The position numbers and the translations under genes were made by a program. The notes under the pieces are model-generated. The model saw only the letters and a list, made by a program, of their open reading frames with translations. It was not told the origin of the DNA and searched no databases. Below are positions 31,147 to 40,418 of a stretch of DNA of 64,000 bases, piece by piece; positions within the stretch are counted from its first letter, which is position 1, and the number at the start of each line of letters is the position of its first letter. Origin of the DNA: Rhynchopus sp. YZ270_cl-10 (taxonomy: Eukaryota > Euglenozoa > Diplonemea > Diplonemida > Diplonemidae); the NCBI GenBank assembly GCA_964035575.1, contig OZ037859.1, positions 62,001 to 126,000 of the forward strand, in the 5' to 3' direction.

Positions 31147-32364
31147 TCAGAGAGGGGTGGCCGTGCGGTCGATGCCGGCACGGTTGTACGCAAGCTGCAC
31201 TGTTTTCGTGAGGCGCGGGTGCTCTACGTAGTTGAGCTCCTTCACAACAGACCTGCGCAGTGCCTCGACCTCTTTATAATTCCCCAGTAGGGCGTGGCAG
31301 TAGGCGAGCCTGACGAAGAGATGCGGCCCGCTCATCTTACCCTGCAGCTGCGCGGTGTACACAGCCGCATGCGCGACGTCGAGCAGACGTTGCACTGTGT
31401 CGTCGTCGCCACGCGCCTTTGCCTTCTCCACCGACTTCGCAACACTCCGCACCTGAAGCGCCAGCAGCCACTCCGTCACCTCTTCCCCCACATCCCGCAT
31501 GTCTTCTATCACCTCTGCGATGCCTGTCAGTGCTGCTGCTTCGGGGTCCACGTCGAAGAGTACTTTTGCAAAGTTATGGAAGAACTTCACTGTGACGACC
31601 ACCTCCGGGAAGGATTGTTTCAATTCGGCTACGACGATGTCAGCTTCTTCACGGGTGTGGCAGGCACGCATGTATGCGAGCAGCGCTTTGGGGCCCTCCG
31701 TTGTGAGGGCGGTGTGCCTGCGCCAGACACGCCTTGCTTGGTCGAGGGTTGTGCAGCAGGCGATGGCAACGGCGATGGAACGCTCGTCCGTAAAGATCTC
31801 GTCATAGGCCTCTGCGTCTGTGAGGACCTTCTCTGCGCCTGCGAGGTCACGCCTCATGAGCATCACCTTGAGCAGGCAGTAGCGCACACGGAGGCGTGTG
31901 TGCAGAGAGGCACTGCGGTAGCCGCCCTGCTTTCTGAACGCCTCAACTGTCGCAATCACAGCTTTGTCGTCACTACGAATGATGTCCGCCTCCATCAGCG
32001 CACGGAAGCCTTCTTCATGCATAAGCGACTTCCACTGCAGTGCATCCTGCATCAGCAAGCGCACTCCATCACTATGCCCGTACGACGCAACAACGTCGTA
32101 CGCATACTCATACGTTGTTATCCCTGGGTTGTACCCTTCACCACGCAGGTAGTGAATCTCCTGTAGGATTGCAATGCACGTCGCCATCCCTGCACGCGTA
32201 TCGGCATACCTCGACTGACGCACAGAAAACAGGCGTCCAAAGTGGTTCCGGCACAGCTGATCTTCACTCCGCTTACCGCGCTCTGCATGCAACGTCTGCC
32301 TGCTCCCTTCAATGAGACACGCCTTCACAGCCTTCCGCTCCAGAAGGCGCACAGTACGAAACAT
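31147..32364 (-). CDS. Helical-repeat (PPR/TPR-like) protein, possibly mitochondrial
   Basis: 405 residues from the ATG at 32364, which lies four bases after GCGCCCAG. The N-terminus MFRTVRLLERKAVK is basic and amphipathic, like a mitochondrial presequence. The rest is alpha-helical with repeated helix pairs (ITTYEYAYDVVASYGHSDGV, GPKALLAYMRACHTREEADI, GPHLFVRLAYCHALLGNYKE). Spacing of about 35 residues and aromatic/small residue placement suggest degenerate pentatricopeptide or TPR units, but no unit is textbook. PPR-like proteins in euglenozoan mitochondria bind RNA or belong to mitoribosomes; this is inference. No intron seen. Confidence 0.75.
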   Translation of the reverse strand: MFRTVRLLERKAVKACLIEGSRQTLHAERGKRSEDQLCRNHFGRLFSVRQSRYADTRAGMATCIAILQEIHYLRGEGYNPGITTYEYAYDVVASYGHSDGVRLLMQDALQWKSLMHEEGFRALMEADIIRSDDKAVIATVEAFRKQGGYRSASLHTRLRVRYCLLKVMLMRRDLAGAEKVLTDAEAYDEIFTDERSIAVAIACCTTLDQARRVWRRHTALTTEGPKALLAYMRACHTREEADIVVAELKQSFPEVVVTVKFFHNFAKVLFDVDPEAAALTGIAEVIEDMRDVGEEVTEWLLALQVRSVAKSVEKAKARGDDDTVQRLLDVAHAAVYTAQLQGKMSGPHLFVRLAYCHALLGNYKEVEALRRSVVKELNYVEHPRLTKTVQLAYNRAGIDRTATPL

Positions 32365-32640
32365 CAACCTGGGCGCACCCTTGGTGAACGATCAATCATT
32401 AACGGTATCATGACTCCTGCACATGAGAGCTGTTAGCATGCATTTGCTGCGGGAGGGGGTGACGGTAGAGGGGTGAGGGGGGTGGAGATGATCTTCACTA
32501 AAAGGTGCGTGGCGTGGCGGTATTTTTATGGGTTTTCCGTTAAGGAGTTGAGATACAGTATTGGGTTTCTGTTTATGTTTCTCATTGAACGCAGCCGATA
32601 GGGAGAGGGACATGGCGCTGAGGAAAGGGGAGGGGAAGAA

Positions 32641-32723
32641 AAGTGTATAAAGATGCACCTAAGCCTCGCGTGCTTAGCCACCTTGAAACAAAGTCGTGCA
32701 GGCGCCTCTGGACGCAAGCACCA
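32641..32723 (-). repeat. B-type then A-type hairpin unit
   Basis: Minus strand: B, GGTGCTTGCGTCCAGAG, then GCGCCTGCACGACTTT; A, CAAGGTGGCTAAGCACGCG, then AGGCTTAGGTGCATCTTT. The unit is followed within about 30 bases by a pure pyrimidine tract and CCTCAG, an ideal splice acceptor. Confidence 0.65.
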
Positions 32724-33238
32724 AGGATGGTATCAATCTGAATCGTTGCCCGTTTGTTTTGGCCTCTTCACATGGTGTAATGACAGAAGATTATAATTTC
32801 ATATATTGCCAATAAGGAGAAAGCACACAAGGACGTTCAAAACCGATACAAAAAAACAAAAAAGATGAAATATGCCTTGCAGGCACATCAAGAGCAAACC
32901 TCGAGAGCTGGCCAAATAAAAAACGGCACAGCGATCGAATAATGTTGTCATTTGAGGAAAACGTGACCCACCACTGATGGGATGACGCAGTGTCCCGTCG
33001 ATGACAGCAGAAACAAAAAGTCGAAAGAATGAAACTCGCCCCGAGTGCACATATCACCCTTCTATTGAGGGAGGGATACCCACACACCCACGAAACACCC
33101 GTTCTCTTCCTTCGAATAAAACATTGACAGATGACACAAAGCACACTATAAACCGCAGACATGTATCTCACGGTTAGACAACTCAGTTTGGGAGCGATAA
33201 TTTGAGTACACCACGGTGAAGTAAATGACTTAACTTAT

Positions 33239-33269
33239 GGTTTCACCGTTGTAAGCCAACAGTGAAACC
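33239..33269. repeat. C-type inverted repeat, copy 1
   Basis: GGTTTCACCGTTG, five-base loop, CAACAGTGAAACC: 13-base arms with one unpaired position. The same hairpin with different bases lies upstream of thioesterase copies 1 and 2. Here no thioesterase gene follows on the minus strand, suggesting a lost array member. Confidence 0.6.
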
Positions 33270-33653
33270 AAAAGTAAAAAAAAAGCACAAATCATTTACC
33301 GTCGTGTAGAGAACAATTCGTATGGTAAGTGAAGTGAAAAAGGGGTGCGGAAGTAGGGGGCGAGACAAGGGAGGAATGCGAAAAACAGCAAAACAAAAAA
33401 TCTTGTCAGATGAAATGTCGCGATGATGCAATATTCACCAGTCGCGTCCAAACTGACATCATGGCAATAAGCTTTGCTTCATATTGAGGCAGGTCGATAA
33501 GTACGCTTTGACGATGACGAGAGAAGTGTGCAGAACCCGGTTGTGGTTTATATTACATTCGAAAAGATCACAGCCTCGGGAACACCTTCGTCAAAAAAGT
33601 CGATAAAATTGAGAAACGCACTGAAAAGGGGCAAGGGAGACAGCTTACGCACC

Positions 33654-34715
33654 TCACAGCTTTGCCTGCTTCGTTGGGGCGGGGACAACCTTCGGCTCAG
33701 CCAACCTCAACAGACCCTCCTGGGTAACAGACATCACCAGCTCACCTGACTGTGTGTAGATCGAGCCGTGGACATGTACACGTCCCGACACTGCTTTGGT
33801 GGAGTATGTATCATACAGCAGCCACTCATCTGCACGGAATGGGGAGTGGAACCACATGCTGTGGTCCAGCGACGCAATCGTCGAGTAATAAGTGTATGGG
33901 TGGCCAAGAGTATTCGTTGCGACGGTAAGGATTCCATGGTCAGATGCGTACGCCGCCACACAGTGGTGTGTCCACAGGTCATCTGGAAGCAACTTCTTGC
34001 TTCTGAACCAGAAGCGAGTGATGGGCTCTTTCGCTTGTCTCTCAACACCAGCAAGCGGGAAAATAGATGAGTCCTCTGGGTCAACGTATCTGAATTCAAT
34101 GGGTGACATCGTGCCGCCCACAACAGACACAGACATCAGCTTCAGCGCGTCTTGAACATTCTTCCTGAAAGACTCGTTCCCCTCTGCCTCTGCCTTCTTC
34201 AGAAGCCCGTTGAGGTATTCCTCACGCGACACGCACTTCTCCGGTGGTGGCACATCCGGCATCGACTTCTGGTGTGTAAGACGCGACTGCTCGGGCCTGT
34301 GGAACGAGACTGTAGCGCTGAAAATGGCACGTCCCTTTTGTTTGATAACGACGTTGCGTGTGGCAAAGTTTCTCCCATCCCTGATGCGGTCGACGTGGTA
34401 GATGGCGGGCACGGTTGGGTCACAAGTGAGCAGGAAGTAGGAGTGGAACGAGTGGCAGTGGAAGTCCTTCTGCTCCAGGGTGCGGTGGGCTGCGACCAGG
34501 GCTTGGCCAAGGATCTGTCCACCGTACACGGAACGTCTGCTGGGAAACGGACGCACGAAATTCAATGAACGGTACATGTCTGTATCAAGCTTTTCAATGA
34601 CAATGGAGGATGCGATATCGGTTGTGTCTCGCACGTTCCCTGCTGAGAGGTGTGTCGGCTTCTCGAGAAGCTCCTCCTCCTCTTCCATAGGCGCCTCTCC
34701 ACGCAGGTGCGACAT
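33654..34715 (-). CDS. Acyl-CoA thioesterase II (TesB/ACOT8 family), peroxisomal, copy 1
   Basis: 353 residues from ATG at 34715 (MSHLRGEAPMEEEEELLEK). Double hot-dog enzyme that hydrolyses acyl-CoA to fatty acid and CoA. Family features: VYGGQILGQALVAAHRT, the HSYFLL stretch, RIRDGRNFATR, WFRSKKLLPDDLWTHH, and the C-terminal active-site block ASLDHSMWFHSPFRADEWLL with the catalytic Asp and, later, Gln in TQEGLLR. It ends in AKL, a peroxisomal/glycosomal import signal (PTS1), so it probably trims chain length or releases CoA during peroxisomal beta-oxidation. Intronless; CACTCTGCAG lies about 18 bases before the ATG. First of four minus-strand tandem copies. Confidence 0.92.
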   Translation of the reverse strand: MSHLRGEAPMEEEEELLEKPTHLSAGNVRDTTDIASSIVIEKLDTDMYRSLNFVRPFPSRRSVYGGQILGQALVAAHRTLEQKDFHCHSFHSYFLLTCDPTVPAIYHVDRIRDGRNFATRNVVIKQKGRAIFSATVSFHRPEQSRLTHQKSMPDVPPPEKCVSREEYLNGLLKKAEAEGNESFRKNVQDALKLMSVSVVGGTMSPIEFRYVDPEDSSIFPLAGVERQAKEPITRFWFRSKKLLPDDLWTHHCVAAYASDHGILTVATNTLGHPYTYYSTIASLDHSMWFHSPFRADEWLLYDTYSTKAVSGRVHVHGSIYTQSGELVMSVTQEGLLRLAEPKVVPAPTKQAKL

Positions 34716-35244
34716 CGTGACGTGTGATACCTTGACTGCAGAGTGGTGTGGTGTGGTGGTAAAAAGTAGCGGGTTAAAAAAACTGTGTCTTTTTTTTTTT
34801 TTGCATCGCCCGTGCAAACATCGGTTCCGATCACATCATGCCTTGTGGTTATACTTGTGGTTTCATCGTTGTAAGCAACGGTAAACCACAAGTAAAACCA
34901 CAAGCCAAGTCATTTACGTCACCGTATCGTAAGTGAAGTGAAACACGGTTCGCAGGGGAGAGAAAGGGGGGGAAATGCGAGAAACAAAAAATCTTGTCAG
35001 ATGAAATGTCGCGATGATGCAATATTCACCAGTCGCGTCCAAACTGACATCATGGCAATAAGCTTTGCTTCATATTGAGGCAGGTCGATAAGTACGCTTT
35101 GACGATGACGAGAGAAGTGTGCAGAACCCGGTTGTGGTTTATATTACATTCGAAAAGATCACAGCCTCGGGAACACCTTCGTCAAAAAAGTCGATAAAAT
35201 TGAGAAACGCACTGAAAAGGGGCAAGGGAGACAGCTTACGCACC
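34716..35244. other. Intergenic unit between thioesterase copies 1 and 2
   Basis: 529 bases: leader region with a poly-T run (in plus sense), C-type inverted repeat (34856-34890), then the 3' flanking block of copy 2, nearly identical to that of copy 1. No extra gene. Confidence 0.7.
34856..34890. repeat. C-type inverted repeat, copy 2
   Basis: TGTGGTTTCATCGTTG, short loop, CAACGGTAAACCACA; about 140 bases upstream of thioesterase copy 1's ATG. The fold persists despite differences from the other two copies. Confidence 0.6.
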
Positions 35245-35252
35245 TCACAGCT
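34983..35252. repeat. Duplicated 3' flanking block (also at 33396-33661)
   Basis: About 265 bases downstream of copy 2, including AAAAAATCTTGTCAGATGAA, TTCACCAGTCGCGTCCAAAC and ATCACAGCCTCGGGAACACC, match the block downstream of copy 1 almost base for base. The near-identity, greater than between the coding regions' variable parts, points to a recent duplication or conversion. A shorter, diverged relative lies at 37288-37523 after copy 3. Confidence 0.85.
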
Positions 35253-36312
35253 TCGCCTGCTTCTTGGGTGCAGGATCCTTCGTCCTCACTTTCTCAGCCA
35301 ACCTCAGCACACCCTCCTGTGTAGCCGACATCACCAGCTCACCTGACTGTGTGTAGATTGATCCGTAGGCAAGTGCACGTCCCGACACTGCCCTGGTGGA
35401 GTGCACATCATACAGCAGCCACTCATCTGCACGGAATGGGGAGTGGAACCACATGCTGTGGTCCAGCGACGCAACCATCGAGTAGTAAACATGTGGGTGG
35501 CCAAGAGGCTTGGTCACGACGCTAAGAATTCCATTGTCAGATGCGTACGCCGCCACACAGTGGTGTGCCCACAGGTCATCTGGAAGCAGTTTATTGCTTC
35601 TGAACCAGAAACGAGTGATGGGCTCTTTCGCTTGTCTCTCAACACCAGCAAGCGGGAAAACAGATGAGTCCTCTGGGTCAACGTATCTGAATTCAATGGG
35701 TGACATCGTGCCGCCCACAACAGACACAGACATCAGCTTCAGCGCGTCCTGAACATTCTTCTTCAAAGACTCGTTCCCCTCTGCCTCTGCCTTCTTCAGA
35801 AGCCCGTTGAGGTATTCCTCACGCGACACGCACTTCTCCGGTGGTGGCACATCCGGCATCGACTTCTGGTGTGTAAGACGCGACTGCTCGGGCCTGTGGA
35901 ACGAGACCATGACACTGAAGATGGCACGTCCCTTTTGTTTGACAACGACATTGCGTGCGGCAAAGTTTCTCCCATCCCTGATGCGGTCGACGTGGTAGAT
36001 GGCGGGCACGGTTGGGTCACCTGCGAGCAGGAAGTAGGAGTGGAACGAGTGGCAGTGGAAGTCCCTCCGCTCCAGGGTGCGGTGGGCTGCGACCAGGGCT
36101 TGGCCAATGATCTGTCCACCGTACACGGAACGTCTGCTGGGAAACGGACGCACGAGATTCAATGAACGGTACAGGTCTGTATCAACCTTTTCGATGACGA
36201 TGGAGGATGCGATATCGGTTGTGTCTCGCACGTTCCCTGCTGAGAGGTGTGTCGGCTTCTCGAGAAGCTCCTCCTCCTCTTCCATAGGCGCCTCTCCACG
36301 CAGGTGCGACAT
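35245..36312 (-). CDS. Acyl-CoA thioesterase II, peroxisomal, copy 2
   Basis: 355 residues, ATG at 36312. Very similar to copy 1 throughout (VYGGQIIGQALVAAHRT, RIRDGRNFAARNV, ASLDHSMWFHSPF, ATQEGVLR). Its C-terminus differs: EKVRTKDPAPKKQAKL, resembling copy 4 rather than copies 1 and 3, which suggests gene conversion between array members. It ends in AKL (PTS1). Its 3' flank is nearly identical to that of copy 1. All expected active-site positions are intact. Confidence 0.92.
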   Translation of the reverse strand: MSHLRGEAPMEEEEELLEKPTHLSAGNVRDTTDIASSIVIEKVDTDLYRSLNLVRPFPSRRSVYGGQIIGQALVAAHRTLERRDFHCHSFHSYFLLAGDPTVPAIYHVDRIRDGRNFAARNVVVKQKGRAIFSVMVSFHRPEQSRLTHQKSMPDVPPPEKCVSREEYLNGLLKKAEAEGNESLKKNVQDALKLMSVSVVGGTMSPIEFRYVDPEDSSVFPLAGVERQAKEPITRFWFRSNKLLPDDLWAHHCVAAYASDNGILSVVTKPLGHPHVYYSMVASLDHSMWFHSPFRADEWLLYDVHSTRAVSGRALAYGSIYTQSGELVMSATQEGVLRLAEKVRTKDPAPKKQAKL

Positions 36313-37523
36313 CGTGACGTGTGATACCTTGACTGCAGAGTGGTGTGGTGTGGTGGAAAAAAGTAGCGGGTTAAAAAACTGTGTCTTTTTTTTTTTGTAG
36401 CGCTCACACATCGCCCCTGCAACATCGGATGTTGGGTCCGATAACACTATGTGATTTTACTTGTAGTTTCACGGTTGTAAGCAACGATGAAACCACAAGT
36501 CAAATCATTTACTTCACCATCGTATGCTAAGTGAAGTGAAACACGGCGTGCAGGGGTGAGAAAGGTGGAAATATGCGAAAAAAAGTAGGCACCAACGACA
36601 GCCCACTCGTGGCAGTGTACCAGGGTACACGACCGGCTAAAGAAAGCAAAGGAAAATAGAACAGGATGTATTACAATGCAACGGGGCCGAAGACTGAAAA
36701 ACAGGCATGTTTGGAAAATCTATCTGAGACGTGGCTTTGGCGCACTTCAACGTAAGTAATCGCGAGTACACCTCATACACGCCTAAGTATTTAGTTTTAG
36801 GCCTTAGCGAGGCAGTTTCGGCCTCATTGCATTGTATGGTATATGACAAGTGAATACAAAATATAACCTGAAAACACATGTCATGACAGTGTACCATAAT
36901 CAAAAAAAAAAACAAAACAAAACAAAAGAGAAGTTGAAACGTGTTAAGCATCTCAGCAAAAACGGAAGAAACTAAGCATCTTGTGCATAGTCCGTATGTA
37001 CTTTTACATGAAAAGTACAGCCATACATGGGGGCACAGACATCATACCTTTCCCCAGGGTGTGGCAGGGTCCTGAAAGAGCGGGACTCTGGCCTGACTTC
37101 ACAAAGAAAAAGACAACAAATAAGAAGGAAAAATAAGTTTTTTTTTCGTTATCGCTCTGCAAATTTGTTCTCTTTTCCGCTCTATGAGTGTATGAGTAGT
37201 GAAACAAATATTGGATGAAGAACAATTTGCAGGGCACGCACCTTCCGTCGATTACATTTCCTCTTGCCAATGTTTGGTATATAAACAAAAAATCTTGTCA
37301 GATGAAATGGACCGCGACGCGTTCATGCTGACATCATGACAACAAACAATGTTGAGGCAGGTCGATACGTACGTTTTACGAGAAGTGTGCACAACCCGAT
37401 TGGTTTATATTACATTCGAAGAGAACACAACCTCGGGAACACCTTCGTCAAAAAGTGGATAAAAGAAAACTCGCACTGAAAAAGGGGGGGAGAAAAGGGG
37501 GCGGGGGAGACAGCTTACGCACC
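36313..37523. other. Spacer between thioesterase copies 2 and 3
   Basis: 1.2 kb. It contains C-type inverted repeat copy 3 (36462-36497), a 16-base palindrome (GTGTACCAGGGTACAC near 36616), AT-rich unique sequence and, from about 37288, the diverged 3' flank of copy 3. An A-like sequence (CTAAGCATCTTGTGCATAG) lies near 36973. No supported gene. Confidence 0.6.
36462..36497. repeat. C-type inverted repeat, copy 3
   Basis: TGTAGTTTCACGGTTG, short loop, CAACGATGAAACCACA, about 150 bases upstream of thioesterase copy 2's ATG. Confidence 0.6.
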
Positions 37524-38537
37524 TCACAGCTTTGCCTGCTTCGTTGGGGCGGGGACAACCTTCGGCTGCTTCCCCTTCAACCTCAACAGACCCTCCTGGG
37601 TAACAGACATCACCAGCTCTCCTGACTGTTTGTAGATTGATCCGTGGGCAAGTGCACGTCCCGACTCTGCTTTGGTGGAGTGCACATCATACAGCAGCCA
37701 CTCATCTGCACGGAATGGGGAGTGGAACCACATGCTGTGGTCCAGCGATGTCATCATCGAGTAGGGGAGGACAAGAGGCTTTGTCACGACGCTAAGAATT
37801 CCATGGTCAGAAGCGCACGCCGCCACACACTGGTGTGTCCACAGGTCATCTGGAAGCAGGTTATTGCTTCTGAACCAGAAGCGAGTGATGGGCTCTTTCG
37901 CTTGTCTCTCAACACCGAACAGCGAGCATAGAGATGAGTCCTCTGGGTCAACATATCTTACTTCAATCAAGGGTGACATCGTGCCGTCCACAATAGACAC
38001 AGACATCAGCTTCAGCGCGTCTTGAACATTCTTCTTCAAAGACTCGTTCCCCTCTGCCTCTGCCTTCTTCAGAAGCCCGTTGAGGTATTCCTCACGCGAC
38101 ACGCATTTCTCTGGTGGTGGCACATCCGGCATCGACTTCTGATGTATAATACGCGACTGCTCAGGCCTGTGGAACGAGACCATGACACTGAAGATGGCAC
38201 GCCCCTTCTGCTTGACAATGACGTTGCGTGTCGCAAAGCTCCTCCCATCCCTGATGCGGTCGACGTGGTAGATGGCGGGCACGGTTGGGTCACCTGCGAC
38301 GAGGAAGTAGGAGTGGAACGAGTGGCAGTGGAAGTCCTGCTCCAGGGTGCGGTGGGCTGCGACCAGGGCTTGGCCAATGATCTGTCCACCGTACACGGAA
38401 TTTCTGCTGGGAAACGGACGCACGAAATTCGACGAAAGGAACAGGTCTGTATCAAGCTTTTCAATGACAATGGAGGATGCGATATCGGTTGTGTCTCGCT
38501 TCTCCTCCATAGGCGCCTCTCCACGCAGGTGCGACAT
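37524..38537 (-). CDS. Acyl-CoA thioesterase II, peroxisomal, copy 3 (shortened N-terminus)
   Basis: 337 residues, ATG at 38537. Compared with copies 1 and 2 it lacks about 17 residues of the acidic N-terminal linker (MEEKRDTTDIASS directly) and one residue in LEQDFHCH. It has several substitutions in otherwise conserved places (TMSPLIEVRYVDPEDSSLCS). Active-site block TSLDHSMWFHSPF and VTQEGLLR remain, as does the AKL end. The changes keep the frame open, so it is probably functional but less constrained. It ends GKQPKVVPAPTKQAKL, akin to copy 1. Confidence 0.88.
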   Translation of the reverse strand: MSHLRGEAPMEEKRDTTDIASSIVIEKLDTDLFLSSNFVRPFPSRNSVYGGQIIGQALVAAHRTLEQDFHCHSFHSYFLVAGDPTVPAIYHVDRIRDGRSFATRNVIVKQKGRAIFSVMVSFHRPEQSRIIHQKSMPDVPPPEKCVSREEYLNGLLKKAEAEGNESLKKNVQDALKLMSVSIVDGTMSPLIEVRYVDPEDSSLCSLFGVERQAKEPITRFWFRSNNLLPDDLWTHQCVAACASDHGILSVVTKPLVLPYSMMTSLDHSMWFHSPFRADEWLLYDVHSTKAESGRALAHGSIYKQSGELVMSVTQEGLLRLKGKQPKVVPAPTKQAKL

Positions 38538-39188
38538 CGTGACGTGTGATACCTTGACTGCAGAGTGGTGTGGTGTGGTGGTAAAAAGTAGCGGGTAAAA
38601 AAACTTTTTCTTTTTTTTGTAGTTACTGTTGCAGTGCACATCCCTGCAAACAGGGGTTTCCCCCCCTGTCCATATTTGTTACTGTCGATGGCCCGGTGTT
38701 TGGAAAAATAGCTTCTTGTTGCCACACAGCCCAATTCATTTTAAATGCCGCTTATCTTTGGAACATGGTGTGGGTTTGCCTCGTTCACAGGAACGAGGGG
38801 GCATCTACCCCGTATTGGTTCTCTTGGTACGCCATTGTGCAGGTCAATGCTCCCGCGTTGATGGACACAATACGCCAAAAACACCGCACAAAGTACTTTC
38901 GTGTCGTGACTATCTGTGTCATGAGGCGGAAAAGTTATTGCGGAAGTGTTCCCGCGATTTGTCCATGCATAGTGTAGGCTACCAAGCGTTGCGACAAAAC
39001 AAAAACGAAGTCATCGCCGAAGATCTCGACGACGTTGCAGCAGCCTCGCTATTGTATGAAGAACTGTTGGAGACACGTTTCGCCCACCAGGCTTTCACTC
39101 GCTTTTCCTTTCCTTGTGTTTTATTTTTTTAAAATGGGTGTTTATTTGTGTCGACAAAACAGAAGGGGCAGGAAGGGGTATTGTGGCC
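38538..39188. other. Spacer between thioesterase copies 3 and 4
   Basis: 651 bases. The part next to copy 3 resembles the leader of the other copies; the rest (38690-39130) is unique. A plus frame across 38629-39132 contains a protein-like stretch (QNKNEVIAEDLDDVAAASLL) of unknown origin, probably a relic. Confidence 0.5.
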
Positions 39189-40241
39189 TCACAGCTTCGC
39201 CTGCTTCTTGGGTGCAGGATCCTTCGGCCTCATCTGCTCAGCCAACCTCAGCACACCCTCCTGTGTAGCCGACATCGCCAGCTCTCCTGACTGTGTGAAG
39301 ATCGAGCCATGGGTGATGCCACGTCCCGACTCTGCCCTGGTGGAGTGGAGGTCGTACAGCAGCCACTCATCTGCACGGAATGGGGAGTGGAACCACATGC
39401 TGTGGTCCAGCGATGCCATCATCGAGTAGAAAGTGTGTGGGTGGCCAAGAGGCTTGGTCGCCACCATGAGCATCCCGTTGTCAGATGCGTACGCCGCCAC
39501 ACAGTGGTGTGCCCACAGGTTGTCGGGCAGCAGCTTCTTGCTTCTGAACCAGAAACGGCTGACAGGCTCCTTCGCTGGTCTCGGCCGCATAGGGAACATC
39601 GACGAGTCCTCCGGGTCGACGTATCTGATCTCAAGCGGCGACTTCCCGTCTACTATGAACTTGAGTGCTTGCTTAAACTTCTTAAGGCGGGGTTCGTTCC
39701 CCTCTGCCTCTGCCTTCTTCACAAGCCCGTTGAGGTACTCCTCACGCGACACGCACTTCTCCGGTGGTGGCACATCCGGCATCGACTTCTGGTGTGTAAG
39801 ACGCGACTGCTCGGGCCTGTGGAACGAGACCATGACACTGAAGATGGCACGCCCCTTCTGCTTGACAATGACGTTGCGTGTCGCAAAGCTCCTCCCATCC
39901 CTGATGCGGTCGACGTGGTAGATGGCGGGCACGGTTGGGTCACCTGCGAGCAGGAAGTAGGAGTGGAACGAGTGGCAGTGGAAGTCCTTCTGTTCCAGGG
40001 TGCGGTGGGCTGCGACCAGGGCTTGGCCAATGATCTGTCCACCGAACACGGCACGTGCGTTGGGATGCGGTTTGGACAGGCTCAGAGAGCGGTACAGGTT
40101 TGTGTCAAGCTTTTCGATGACAAGTGTGGATGCGATGTCTTCTTTGTCGTTCAGGTTGCCGGCAGAGAGTTGCTTTGCGGGCTTCTCGAGAGATGCCGCC
40201 TTCTCATTGCCCGGAAGGGCTTCTCCACGCAAGTGAGCCAT
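39189..40241 (-). CDS. Acyl-CoA thioesterase II, peroxisomal, copy 4 (most diverged)
   Basis: 350 residues, ATG at 40241 (MAHLRGEALPGNEKAASLEK). Differs most at the N-terminus (KQLSAGNLNDKEDIASTLV) and in the middle (EPRLKKFKQALKFIVDGKSP, MFPMRPRPAKEPVSRF), while the central and C-terminal hot-dog parts match the other copies. Active-site MASLDHSMWFHSPF and ATQEGVLR are intact; ends KKQAKL (PTS1). As the 5'-most member on the minus strand with its own leader, it may be the founder of the array. The middle of all four copies is nearly identical at nucleotide level, another sign of conversion. Confidence 0.92.
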   Translation of the reverse strand: MAHLRGEALPGNEKAASLEKPAKQLSAGNLNDKEDIASTLVIEKLDTNLYRSLSLSKPHPNARAVFGGQIIGQALVAAHRTLEQKDFHCHSFHSYFLLAGDPTVPAIYHVDRIRDGRSFATRNVIVKQKGRAIFSVMVSFHRPEQSRLTHQKSMPDVPPPEKCVSREEYLNGLVKKAEAEGNEPRLKKFKQALKFIVDGKSPLEIRYVDPEDSSMFPMRPRPAKEPVSRFWFRSKKLLPDNLWAHHCVAAYASDNGMLMVATKPLGHPHTFYSMMASLDHSMWFHSPFRADEWLLYDLHSTRAESGRGITHGSIFTQSGELAMSATQEGVLRLAEQMRPKDPAPKKQAKL

Positions 40242-40418
40242 GGTGTGTATTATTCTGTGTGGTGTGTAGTAGATTTGAGAGAGGTCGCCAGGCTTGCATT
40301 GACAAGCAGCTCGATGAAGTGCGATGATCATGTGGGAAGAGAACAAAAATATTACCCACTTTTTCCCCGCTTTCTACTCTACTTTTCTATGTTTCTATAA
40401 TCTAAACAACACATTATT

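Larger units (their letters stand above)
32365..33653. other. Spacer between helical-repeat gene and thioesterase array
   Basis: 1.3 kb. It holds a B+A hairpin unit (32641-32723), AT-rich sequence, a C-type inverted repeat (33239-33269) and the 3' flanking block of thioesterase copy 1 (from about 33396). A minus frame at 32392-32658 starts just after the A hairpin and a CCTTTCCTCAG acceptor (MSLSLSAAFNEKHKQ) but has no coding signature. Confidence 0.6.
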
